Assembly: GCA_945919375.1 (NCBI GenBank)
Contig: CAMEJD010000001.1
Coordinates: 1 to 64,000, forward strand
Length of the DNA stretch: 64,000 nt
Source of the DNA: an uncultured Clostridia bacterium
GTDB taxonomy: Bacteria > Bacillota > Clostridia > Christensenellales > UBA1242
Direction: 5' to 3'
The position numbers and the translations under genes were made by a program. The notes beneath the pieces were generated by a model. It did not search any database and was not told the DNA's origin. It saw only the letters and a program-made list of their open reading frames with translations. Numbering within the stretch: position 1 is the first letter of the stretch; each line of letters begins with the position of its first letter. Below are positions 51,146-59,959 of this stretch, piece by piece.

Positions 51146-51478
51146 TTAAAATCCTTGTGGCATTTGTGGTAATTTTTCTTGTTCTGCTTTTGTAACCTTG
51201 TCAACAGCATCATTGAATGCACTTGTAATAAGGTCCTCAAGCATTTCTATATCATCTGGGTCAACAACTTCTGGTTTTATTTTAACACCTTTTGCCTTTT
51301 TGTCGCCTGTTATGGTTACTTCAACCATTCCACCACCCGATGAGCCAACAAAATCAGTGTTAATCAATTCTTCTTTTGCCTTTTCCATATCTTGTTGCAT
51401 TTTTTGTGCTTGTTTCATAAGGTTTTGAAGGTTTGCTCCACCAAATCCTCCACCAAATCCACCTCTAAAATTATTCAT
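51146..51478 (-). CDS. YbaB/EbfC nucleoid-associated protein
   Basis: GANLQNLMKQAQKMQQDMEKAKEELINTDFVGSSGGGMVEVTITGDKKAKGVKIKPEVVD. Confidence 0.95.
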   Translation of the reverse strand: MNNFRGGFGGGFGGANLQNLMKQAQKMQQDMEKAKEELINTDFVGSSGGGMVEVTITGDKKAKGVKIKPEVVDPDDIEMLEDLITSAFNDAVDKVTKAEQEKLPQMPQGF

Positions 51479-51893
51479 TTTTATTGTCTCCTTTTATTAT
51501 ATTTACATTTGAAAAATATTTTTTTAGTGTTTTTATATTTTCTTCAATTTTTTGGACTTTTTCATCAAGTTTTATTTCAAACTTTTCCTGTCCCATAAAT
51601 GCAAGTGCTTTTTTTAGTTCATCATAGTTATTTTTTTCATTAAGCAAATCAACAACATTTTTTTGCTCGGGCGATATTATCAAAGTGTCGCCATCATACT
51701 TAACATTTTCAATATCTCCACAAACTATGTGTAAAATAACTTGATTATGCTCTCTTAAATATATAACAAGCCTTCCCCAAAGAGTTTTAGCCGTCAAATG
51801 CTCATTGCCAACTTTTGTGGAATGTTCTTCCCTTAACTTTGCATTATTTTTAAGAGTTAATATTAGTTTTTTTTTTCGCTCTCGCTTATGCAA
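51471..51893 (-). other. dnaX: Tau-specific C-terminal region of DnaX in the -1 frame relative to the upstream dnaX ORF
   Basis: LWGRLVIYLREHNQVILHIVCGDIENVKYDGDTLIISPEQKNVVDLL...ALAFMGQEKFEIKL resembles clostridial DnaX C-termini; overlaps the end of the upstream ORF across an A10 run. Confidence 0.7.
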
Positions 51894-52996
51894 GAGATTA
51901 TTGCCGTTTCTATCAAAGTTTTTGGAGAAATTGCATATTTTAGTTCTGCTTCAATACTAGAAAATATTTTCATATCTTCCATAAGGTCTTTAACTTCAAA
52001 TTTGTTTGCAAGTTCCATATATGCATCATACATTTCATTTGAAAAACCTAACATAATTTTTGAGTCATTACAAGTTTTGCAAACCAAAAGATTTCTAAAT
52101 GTTATTGTTATATCCTTTGCCACAAAACTCATATTTTTCCCTTGTTTTTCCAAATTAGACAAGGTCATAAGTGCCGTTCCAATATCCTTGCTTTGAATTG
52201 CTCCACATATTTTTAGGTTTGCCTCATAACCGGAGTTTCCCAAAATATCCATTACATCTTTGGTCTTTATATCTCCACCACTAAAAGCAACCAAGCAATC
52301 AGCAACTGAAAGAGTATCCCTTACACTGCCTTGACCTGCCTTTGCAATTAAGTTATATGCATCTTCTTCACACTTTATATTTTCTTTTTGGAATATGTTT
52401 TTTAAGTGTTGAATAAGAGTTTGTTCTGGCACAAGATGAAAATCAAAACGCATACATCTTGAAAGAATTGTTTGTGGGAGTTTGTGAACCTCTGTTGTTG
52501 CCAAAATAAATATAATATGTTCTGGCGGTTCTTCCAAAGTTTTTAACAAAGCATTGAATGCACTTTCTGTAAGCATATGGACTTCATCAATGATATATAC
52601 CTTATACTTTCCATTGACCGGCAAAAACTTTACCTTTTCTCTTATATCTCTAATTTCATCAACTCTATTGTTTGATGCTGCATCAATTTCCAAAACATCA
52701 ACATTGTTTGCATTTTCCAATGCTTTACAAACTTCACACTCATAACAAGGCGAACCATTTACCGGGTGTAAGCAATTTACTGCTTTTGCAAAAATTTTGG
52801 CACAACTTGTTTTGCCTGTTCCACGAGAACCAGTAAACAAATATGCATGATTTATCTTGCCATTTTCAACTTGTCTTTTTAGCGTTTGAGTGATATGGTC
52901 TTGCCCTACCACTTCATCAAATGTTTTTGGTCTATATTTTCTGTAAAGTGCTTGATACAAAATTTTTCTCCTATGTGAATATTTTAAACTAAACAC
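51863..52996 (-). CDS. dnaX: DNA polymerase III gamma/tau ATPase part, zero-frame product ending just after the A10 run
   Basis: YQALYRKYRPKTFDEVVGQDHITQTL, FTGSRGTGKTSCAKIFAKAVNC, IIDEVHMLTESAFNALLKTLEEPPEH; in-frame TAA right after GAA AAA AAA AAC. Confidence 0.95.
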   Translation of the reverse strand: MFSLKYSHRRKILYQALYRKYRPKTFDEVVGQDHITQTLKRQVENGKINHAYLFTGSRGTGKTSCAKIFAKAVNCLHPVNGSPCYECEVCKALENANNVDVLEIDAASNNRVDEIRDIREKVKFLPVNGKYKVYIIDEVHMLTESAFNALLKTLEEPPEHIIFILATTEVHKLPQTILSRCMRFDFHLVPEQTLIQHLKNIFQKENIKCEEDAYNLIAKAGQGSVRDTLSVADCLVAFSGGDIKTKDVMDILGNSGYEANLKICGAIQSKDIGTALMTLSNLEKQGKNMSFVAKDITITFRNLLVCKTCNDSKIMLGFSNEMYDAYMELANKFEVKDLMEDMKIFSSIEAELKYAISPKTLIETAIISCISESEKKN

Positions 52997-53032
52997 AACA
53001 AAAAATCAAACAATTTGATTAGATATTTAAAA

Positions 53033-53083
53033 GCGGTTGAGATTTCTACAAAAACCACATTTCAAAGTCTGTGTCAAAATGAC
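53033..53083. repeat. Dispersed intergenic repeat
   Basis: CGGTTGAGATTTCTACAAAAACC...GTCAAAATGAC. Confidence 0.55.
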
Positions 53084-53128
53084 AATTTAGTATGCTCTCC
53101 ACAAAAAATATGTACCAAAAATAGATGA

Positions 53129-53362
53129 CTATTTTTGCTGTTTGAACAAAAGTTTGTAATAATCTTCAAACATATAATCTCTTACTGGGAATATTGACCC
53201 ATCAAAAAAGTAAAGAACAAGTGCCGGACTTATTCCATGATATTCATCAACAAATTCAAAATACTTTAGTTCGCCCCTTTTTATTTTTGACTGCAACTTT
53301 GCGTGATATGAAAAATAATTCATATAATTAGTATGCAAAATTTGACAAACATAATTCAACAT
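53129..53362 (-). CDS. Small hypothetical protein
   Basis: ORF with YHGISPALVLYFFDG; start uncertain. Confidence 0.4.
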   Translation of the reverse strand: MLNYVCQILHTNYMNYFSYHAKLQSKIKRGELKYFEFVDEYHGISPALVLYFFDGSIFPVRDYMFEDYYKLLFKQQK

Positions 53363-53388
53363 GTTAAATTGTATTTACGGAGAAAATT

Positions 53389-53964
53389 ATGAAAATTATA
53401 CTTGCATCAACAAGTTCAAGAAGAAAAGAACTTTTAACACAAATGGGTATTGAATTTGAAGTGAAAGCACCAGAAATTGAAGAAGATATGAGTCAAAAAG
53501 TCAATTTTAAAAAATTGAGTGAAATACTTTCAAAACAAAAATGTGAAGATGTTTTTAATAGCACAAAAGGTAATCGTCTTGTTATTGGCAGTGACTGTAT
53601 GGTTTATATCAATAAACATTTGCTAGGCAAACCACATTCTCGTGAAGATGCAATAAATATGGTTACAATGTTATCTGGCAAATGGCATAAAGTTGTTTCT
53701 GGTTTATGTGTTATGGTACAAGACAAAAATGGTACAAGAGAATATCTTTGCCACGATGTAACAAAAGTTAAATTCAAAAAGTTGTCTACCCTTGATATAG
53801 AAAGATACATAGATAGTGGCGAATATATAGACAAAGCCGGTTCTTATGCTATTCAAGGCGGAGCAGGAATGTTTGTTGAAAAAATTGTTGGGAATTTGTC
53901 AACAGTCATTGGAATTCCTACCCACAAACTCCACGATATATTAAAACAAGAAAATATTCTATAA
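53389..53964 (+). CDS. maf: Maf-like nucleotide pyrophosphatase
   Basis: ILASTSSRRKELLTQMGIEFEV, VIGSDCMVYIN, YIDSGEYIDKAGSYAIQGGAGMFVEKIVGNLSTVIGIP. Confidence 0.95.
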   Translation: MKIILASTSSRRKELLTQMGIEFEVKAPEIEEDMSQKVNFKKLSEILSKQKCEDVFNSTKGNRLVIGSDCMVYINKHLLGKPHSREDAINMVTMLSGKWHKVVSGLCVMVQDKNGTREYLCHDVTKVKFKKLSTLDIERYIDSGEYIDKAGSYAIQGGAGMFVEKIVGNLSTVIGIPTHKLHDILKQENIL

Positions 53965-53974
53965 AGATTTTTAG

Positions 53975-54003
53975 CAAAAAAATGTGGCTTTTGCCACATT
54001 TTT
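53975..54003. terminator. Bidirectional terminator between maf and the LRR gene
   Basis: AAAAAAATGTGGC-TTTT-GCCACATTTTTTT. Confidence 0.85.
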
Positions 54004-55818
54004 TTATGCTTTTGTTAATAAATATATTCCACTATCTCCTGAGGTTGAACCACCATAACTAGATAATGTATCCATATGTTCAATAATATTTTGCCCTTTA
54101 TTTAAAGAGTAAACCGTTGTTCCTGCCTTCTTGGCAACTCTTGCGAATGAAGAAACTACAATTCCACTTATTCCCTCCCCATGGTTACTGCATGCAAATG
54201 CATGATTTCTTATTGTAATAGTTTCAATGTCAGAATTGATTTCAATATAAGATAGTTTTGGATTATATCCAAAAGCTTCTACTCCAATGTAACTCACACT
54301 TTTACCTATAATAACTTTTTCCAAATTTGGACAACCAGCGAACACATTATCATCAAGTCTTGTAACTTGGTCTGGAATTATTACTTGCTTTAATCCTGAA
54401 TCTCCAAACGCCCAATTATCTAAACAAGTAATATAGTTTCCCAAGTCAACTCCTTCCAAATTCTTTGCTCCCGAAAATGCCCGCATAGCAAAATTTCTAA
54501 CAGTTGTTGGAAGTACGTAAAATTTATCTTTTCTTCCAGTTGGGTAACTTACCAAAATAGATTTATCTTTGTTAAACAGCACACCATCAATTGTTGAACA
54601 ATTTTCATGCTCTGGGTCAACTTCAATTTTTTCAAGACTCATAGCATTATTGTTTAATGCGCAAAATACTGTTTTATCTTCACCTTCCGCAATATCACCT
54701 TCAGAATTACTTTCTACATTATAAACTTCTAGAGTTTTTGGAATAAACAAGTATTTTAAATTTGAACAATAAGCAAATGACTTCGCTCCAATTTTTGTCA
54801 CTGTGTCATAAAATTTTACGCTTTCAAGGTTTGTGCAATATGCATAACTATATTGTGTTAATGCTCTCACTCTTGCACTATAAACCCCTGTTCCTGCAAG
54901 AAAGGCTGCATCCATAACATATCTACTTGGCAAAATTACTCTTGTTAATGTGGGAACCATACACAAGCCTGCAATTGGTGGTTGAACCATTGATTCAGGT
55001 AAAACAATTGTTGTGAATTGTGAATTTGAAAAACTACTTGATGAGCTCGTTGGATTTGATGCATCAACTGTTCCTTGTGCAACTGTAACTGCTCCAGTAT
55101 GTCCTTCACTTGTGTAACTTTCTGGGAATACAAACAAACCTGTAGCATTATTCCCATTTGGTGATGCAATCCAACTCGAATCTGTCCAAGTTAGATTAAC
55201 CTTTGAAAGATTTTCACTTGATAATGAATAATCGCCAATTCCGGCTTTAACTTGCAATTTAAAATTTGATGTTGCGACACTTGACTTATCGTCTTTTATA
55301 CTGATAGCAAAATACATCTTTTTTGGAGAAGCACTCGTTACTTCTCTAATAATAACATTGTTGCCTTGAACAACATTTTCTGGCATTGATATATTCCCCA
55401 AGTCAGCAAGAACCCAAACATTTGTGCTTGGACTTAGATTTTTTAGTTCGGTTTCAACAAGAAAACATTTGTCTGTTGACGAAAACTTTAAGTTTAGTTG
55501 GTCAAATGAGAAAGAATCTTGAGATGTTGAATCATACTCTTCAATATTAAAAGAATTGTCCAAAGTGAACGACTCCTTGTCGACAGTGGTTGTTCCGTCT
55601 GAAAGTTCCTCTGCAAGAATTTCCAAATCTCCTTGATTATATTTCTTTGAATTTTTGTAAACCTTTGTGTTAATTTTTACAAAAGCATCATTAACTTCAT
55701 AACTAATGCTTCCACCTATGTTGTAAGAAACATTTGTTGCACTGAACACACCAAAACATAAAACAGCAATGCACAAGCAAAGTGATGCAATTGATAAACT
55801 TAATTTTAGTTTTTTCAT
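54004..55818 (-). CDS. Secreted BspA-type leucine-rich-repeat protein with the shared N-terminal export module
   Basis: MKKLKLSLSIASLCLCIAVLCFGVFSATNVSYNIGGSISYEVNDAFVKINTKVYKN; LRR_5-like units (YAYCTNLESVKFYDTVTKIGAKSFAYCSNLKYLFIPKTL). Confidence 0.82.
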   Translation of the reverse strand: MKKLKLSLSIASLCLCIAVLCFGVFSATNVSYNIGGSISYEVNDAFVKINTKVYKNSKKYNQGDLEILAEELSDGTTTVDKESFTLDNSFNIEEYDSTSQDSFSFDQLNLKFSSTDKCFLVETELKNLSPSTNVWVLADLGNISMPENVVQGNNVIIREVTSASPKKMYFAISIKDDKSSVATSNFKLQVKAGIGDYSLSSENLSKVNLTWTDSSWIASPNGNNATGLFVFPESYTSEGHTGAVTVAQGTVDASNPTSSSSSFSNSQFTTIVLPESMVQPPIAGLCMVPTLTRVILPSRYVMDAAFLAGTGVYSARVRALTQYSYAYCTNLESVKFYDTVTKIGAKSFAYCSNLKYLFIPKTLEVYNVESNSEGDIAEGEDKTVFCALNNNAMSLEKIEVDPEHENCSTIDGVLFNKDKSILVSYPTGRKDKFYVLPTTVRNFAMRAFSGAKNLEGVDLGNYITCLDNWAFGDSGLKQVIIPDQVTRLDDNVFAGCPNLEKVIIGKSVSYIGVEAFGYNPKLSYIEINSDIETITIRNHAFACSNHGEGISGIVVSSFARVAKKAGTTVYSLNKGQNIIEHMDTLSSYGGSTSGDSGIYLLTKA

Positions 55819-55842
55819 AGCTTCTCCTTTTGTTTATGATAG

Positions 55843-55999
55843 AAAAAAGTCGGCCAACTCAAAGGTCAACCGACACAAATTTTTTGCCACTTTGACTTAA
55901 CTATGGTTAACCAGTCAAGTTTCTTCTGATTCCGACCACATTGCAAGAATGTAGTATCTATCATCAAAAATGATGCCACACTCCCCAAGTTTATGTCAA
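55843..55999 (-). promoter_or_regulatory. Candidate structured leader with intrinsic terminator upstream of the LRR gene
   Basis: TTGACA-like box (55994-55999), hairpin ACTTGACT/AGTTAAGT (55895-55920), 10-bp stem GTCGGTTGAC/GTTGGCCGAC plus T6 (55843-55874), about 25 nt before the start codon. Confidence 0.45.
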
Positions 56000-56028
56000 G
56001 CAAAATGCAATAGTTTTTTTAATATTTT

Positions 56029-56655
56029 TTAACTTGCTTGTGTTAAAGTTAGCGGAATATTAAAAGTTTGGTTTGTAACTGTTACTGTTGGGTCAATTAG
56101 GTATACATAAAAGACCATTGTTTTTGCTCCACTTGCAGGAACATCACCAGTATTGTTTGTATCTGCCACAACATTATAGTTCGCACCTTCTGGAACGCCA
56201 AAACTTCCAACTGCAACATTAACTCCCTTGTCCTTTTGAATTGTGGAAATTGCTATGCTAACCTTCCATGCAGTGGAATCATTAAAACTAATGTTTAATG
56301 TTGATGTCCCACTTGTTGTGTCGTTGGCAATGTTGCCACTATCATATGTTGTAATTGTTGTATCGCCGGTTATTGTTGTTGACAAGCCTTTTAGGTCTGT
56401 GCCGTTGTAGGTCGCCGACTTTGCCGTTGATTCGGTGTAACCTATTCTATTTTCTTTTACATCACCTGTTGAAGATTCGTCTGTCACATAAGAAAGTGTT
56501 GTTGTTAGTTTTACAAGGACATCAGTCATTGTATAGTTGACTTGACCATTTACATTATATGATATTGTTGATGCGGCATAAACACCAAATGCCAATAGTC
56601 CAACGGAAAGGCACAATGCCAAAATTGCAGAAAATAATCTTACTTTTCTTTTCAT
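56029..56655 (-). CDS. Small secreted beta-rich protein with the shared export module (TasA/CalY-like candidate)
   Basis: MKRKVRLFSAILALCLSVGLLAFGVYAASTISYNVNGQVNYTMTDVLVKLTTTLSYV; Thr/Ser-rich beta-type C-terminus; next to two SipW-like peptidases. Confidence 0.6.
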   Translation of the reverse strand: MKRKVRLFSAILALCLSVGLLAFGVYAASTISYNVNGQVNYTMTDVLVKLTTTLSYVTDESSTGDVKENRIGYTESTAKSATYNGTDLKGLSTTITGDTTITTYDSGNIANDTTSGTSTLNISFNDSTAWKVSIAISTIQKDKGVNVAVGSFGVPEGANYNVVADTNNTGDVPASGAKTMVFYVYLIDPTVTVTNQTFNIPLTLTQAS

Positions 56656-56754
56656 AAATCCCCCTTTATTTTTTCTACAAAAATATTTTGTGAAGATTTT
56701 TGAAAAGTATACAAACCGAATTATAAAATTTATTTTGTATTTGTGTTAAATAAA

Positions 56755-56795
56755 AATAAGGCAAATTGATTTTTATCAATTACCTTATCTTATAT
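56755..56795 (-). terminator. Terminator after the signal peptidase pair
   Basis: AAGGTAATTGAT...ATCAATTTGCCTT inverted repeat followed by T-rich sequence on the minus strand. Confidence 0.65.
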
Positions 56796-56802
56796 AAAAA
56801 TA

Positions 56803-58014
56803 TTATTTTTTCATTACTTCATTAAATGTTAAATCGTTCAACTCACTTTCAATTTGCTTTTTATCCCACTTGCTTTTTAGGTTGTTTCTCCAAAACAAAA
56901 GATATTCTCTCTTACCCTTGCTTTCAAGAATTTCCCAACTTTGAGCGACTTTTTGCATTTCTCGTTGTTCTTTTTTTGACAAGTTACCTTTGCTAAACCA
57001 AAGTTCGTCTTTTAGGTCATCTCTATCTTCTTTTGGTGCTTTGGCATAGTAAATAATTCTAACAACCTTTTCCATCTCGTCAGTTTTTAACAAACGTTGA
57101 ACTTCTTTATCTTGCCAATATATAGTCCCAGCGATTAGCCTTCTTTCTATCATCATAAAGTTGACTTGTTCAATAAGTGACAAAGTTTCCAAAATGCATA
57201 ACAACCCAAGTGGAATACAAACACAACAAATCATACCAACTGAACTTGCCATCCAACCAAGGACATTGCTAACCCACTTTGGAGTGCCAGCAAACTTGCC
57301 AACGACAAAATCTTGTCTTACATATGTTGAATCACTGCTTTGATTATGTGTGCCTTTTGTAACATAAAATATAGTGCCAGATTCATCAATTTTTATTTGA
57401 ATTACTTGGTGAAATTTGATAACGATTTTTTTATCCTTAAAGTCTTTTACACTTGCCCTATTTGCTGGAACTGCTTTTTTTGTGTATTCCCTATTATTAA
57501 ACAAAAACCCGTCACCAACGCTTGCATTATTTATTGTATCCAAAAGTTCTTGGTTGAAAATAACATTGTTATTTTCATCTTTTGCGGGAACATATGAACT
57601 TTTTGTGTATGTGATATTACCATCGGCATCTTTTATCACATTGCCATTTTTATCTAGTTTTTCTATGTCTTTTGTTTCAAGTCCTGTTAGCTCAAATTTT
57701 GTGTAGGTATCTGCCCTATCATAGTAATCATAAAAGGCAATAACATCTCCAACCTTGACTAAATTTGTTTTTTGAATAAACACTCTTTCCCCAACTTCAA
57801 AATTACGGTTTGCTTCTATGCAATAATCACTCATACTAGGCGACAAAATTCTTACCATACCAATTCCAAATACAGTTGGAACAGAATTTGTTCTTTGTTG
57901 GTTAAATATCATCACACTTGTAAAAAGAGCAAGTATAATAATGGGAATCATTAAAATATCCCCAACCTTGCCCAAAAATGTGTAAATAGTATTCCTTTTT
58001 TGTTTTTTTGCCAT
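56803..58014 (-). CDS. SipW/ER-type signal peptidase I (S26B-like) with a long C-terminal extension
   Basis: VRILSPSMSDYCIE, VGDVIAFYDYYD, VIKFHQVIQI (His in place of Lys), YVTKGTHNQSSD. Confidence 0.85.
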   Translation of the reverse strand: MAKKQKRNTIYTFLGKVGDILMIPIIILALFTSVMIFNQQRTNSVPTVFGIGMVRILSPSMSDYCIEANRNFEVGERVFIQKTNLVKVGDVIAFYDYYDRADTYTKFELTGLETKDIEKLDKNGNVIKDADGNITYTKSSYVPAKDENNNVIFNQELLDTINNASVGDGFLFNNREYTKKAVPANRASVKDFKDKKIVIKFHQVIQIKIDESGTIFYVTKGTHNQSSDSTYVRQDFVVGKFAGTPKWVSNVLGWMASSVGMICCVCIPLGLLCILETLSLIEQVNFMMIERRLIAGTIYWQDKEVQRLLKTDEMEKVVRIIYYAKAPKEDRDDLKDELWFSKGNLSKKEQREMQKVAQSWEILESKGKREYLLFWRNNLKSKWDKKQIESELNDLTFNEVMKK

Positions 58015-59405
58015 TATGCTCCCTTGTTTGTATTTTTATCGTTATTGTTGTTCGTTTTGTCCAAATTTTTTATTCTTTCCAAAATTTTGTCAGTTTGTTG
58101 TTCACTAGCAGATTTTGTTTGTATGTCTGGTTTTATTGGATTTTGATTAACTTTTGAAAGTTTCTTTTTTGGTCTATAGTTTTGATATTCTTCTATCAAA
58201 ACATCTTGATATCTATCTTGCTCGGCTCTCTTTTGTGCATCCAAAATTTTTTGTTTCTTGTGTTTTGAATTATAAAAATCAAACCAAATATCATAATATT
58301 TTTGAGTGTTTCCTTCTTGATATTTTGACACAGCAAGTTGAGATGTTTCATAAAGTTCTTTATCTTTTTTCTTTTCAGAATTTTTATTGTAACCCCAAAT
58401 TATTTTGTATAAATCATTTTTGTAATCTTTGGGCATAACATCATATAAATAAATTTTATTGAAGTATGGCATTTCAATTCCTATTTTTGCCTTTTCACAT
58501 TCTTTTGTATCAAAAAATACCGCACGAGCAATAACATTTCTTTCCAAAATAATATTGTTGATTTGCTCCAAAATTGAAAGAGATTCAAATAATATTACAA
58601 TTGAAATCGGAACAATAACAAGCACGATAAGTCCTGTTGAACTTGCACAAAAACCCAAGAAATCCGAAAGCCATCTTGACGATTTTGCATAACGCCCAAA
58701 AACCATATCACTTCTTACCTCATATGTGTCAGGAGCACCATTATGTGTGCCTTTTGTAAGATAAAATATTGTACCATTTGTATCAACTTTTATTTGAATA
58801 ATTTGGTGAAAAATTACTCTCGTTTTGCCTGCATCAACTTTATCTCTTGATGTCCTATTTTTGGGTACAGTTGTTTTTCTGTATGTTGTTCCAACAATAG
58901 CATTGCCAACTTCGGTGTTTTGAATATGGTTAAAAAGTTCATTATCAAAAACAACATCGCCGTTTTCATCTTTGACCGGAACATATTTGTTTGTTATCTT
59001 TTTTGGCTCGCCATTTTCATAAATTATATTTCCGTCTTTATCTTTTTCATAGACTTCTTGAGAAGTATACGTTGTTAAATTCATTAACTTTGAATAATCA
59101 TCAACTGGATCTTTAAAATCATAAAAAGCAATTACATCGCCAACATTGTATGATTTTTTTTCTTCCAAAATTGCAACATCACCCTTGAAGAAACTTCTTT
59201 GTACTTCTTCACAATATGTGCTCATACTATTTGATAATACGCGAACAATTGCATGCCCAAAAATTGGAGTTATTGCCCTATCTTGTTTTGATATAAGTAT
59301 AATTCCACTAACGCAAATTGACAAAAATATGATTGGAAAAACTAAAGCATCAACAATGCTTGAAACAATTCTATATAATGATTTTCTTTTTTTTAATTTT
59401 TCCAT
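58014..59405 (-). CDS. SipW/ER-type signal peptidase I (S26B-like), paralog, with a long charged C-terminal extension
   Basis: VRVLSNSMSTYCEE, VGDVIAFYDFKD, VIFHQIIQIKVDTNGTIFYLTKGTHNGAPDTYEVRSDMVFG; TAATG coupling with the downstream paralog. Confidence 0.85.
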   Translation of the reverse strand: MEKLKKRKSLYRIVSSIVDALVFPIIFLSICVSGIILISKQDRAITPIFGHAIVRVLSNSMSTYCEEVQRSFFKGDVAILEEKKSYNVGDVIAFYDFKDPVDDYSKLMNLTTYTSQEVYEKDKDGNIIYENGEPKKITNKYVPVKDENGDVVFDNELFNHIQNTEVGNAIVGTTYRKTTVPKNRTSRDKVDAGKTRVIFHQIIQIKVDTNGTIFYLTKGTHNGAPDTYEVRSDMVFGRYAKSSRWLSDFLGFCASSTGLIVLVIVPISIVILFESLSILEQINNIILERNVIARAVFFDTKECEKAKIGIEMPYFNKIYLYDVMPKDYKNDLYKIIWGYNKNSEKKKDKELYETSQLAVSKYQEGNTQKYYDIWFDFYNSKHKKQKILDAQKRAEQDRYQDVLIEEYQNYRPKKKLSKVNQNPIKPDIQTKSASEQQTDKILERIKNLDKTNNNNDKNTNKGA

Positions 59406-59444
59406 ATATTTTCTTTTTATTTTTATTTATTTTATTATTATTAT

Positions 59445-59912
59445 TTATTTTCTTTTATTTTTAAAATATTTTTTTAATATATTTTCACAATTTTCATTTT
59501 TTAAGTATATTAAATTAGTTTTGTGGTTTAATCTGTTTACATCTGCCATTATTTTTTCACATAGGCATTGGTTATCATTTGGAGAATCTGCCCCATAATA
59601 TACATCTTTTATTCTGGCATTTAATATTGCACCGGCACACATTGGACAAGGTTTTAGGGTTACATACATTGTCATATTATCAAGTCGCCAAGATTTTTGT
59701 TTTTTGCAGGCTTTTTGTATGGCATCAATTTCTGCATGGTTTATTGCATTTTGTGTTTTTTCCCGTTTATTGTAACCTTTTGAAACGACATTGCCATCTT
59801 TGTCAACAATAACTGCACCAATTGGAACTTCATCTTTTTCGTATGCTTTTTCTGCCATTTTTATGGCAAGTTCCATATATCTATTATTTACCATATGATT
59901 ATAATATATCAA
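59445..59912 (-). CDS. tadA: tRNA-specific adenosine deaminase
   Basis: DEVPIGAVIVDKDG, NHAEIDAIQKACKK, LKPCPMCAGAILNARIKDVYYGA. Confidence 0.95.
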   Translation of the reverse strand: MIYYNHMVNNRYMELAIKMAEKAYEKDEVPIGAVIVDKDGNVVSKGYNKREKTQNAINHAEIDAIQKACKKQKSWRLDNMTMYVTLKPCPMCAGAILNARIKDVYYGADSPNDNQCLCEKIMADVNRLNHKTNLIYLKNENCENILKKYFKNKRK

Positions 59913-59959
59913 AACAAATTTTTTTCAAAACAAAAAAACACAAAAGTGCTTTTTGTTAA

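Noticed and set aside
55843-55999. Known c-di-GMP riboswitch or T-box
   Set aside because: Characteristic conserved blocks (GEMM core; T-box AGGGTGGNACCGCG) are not present.
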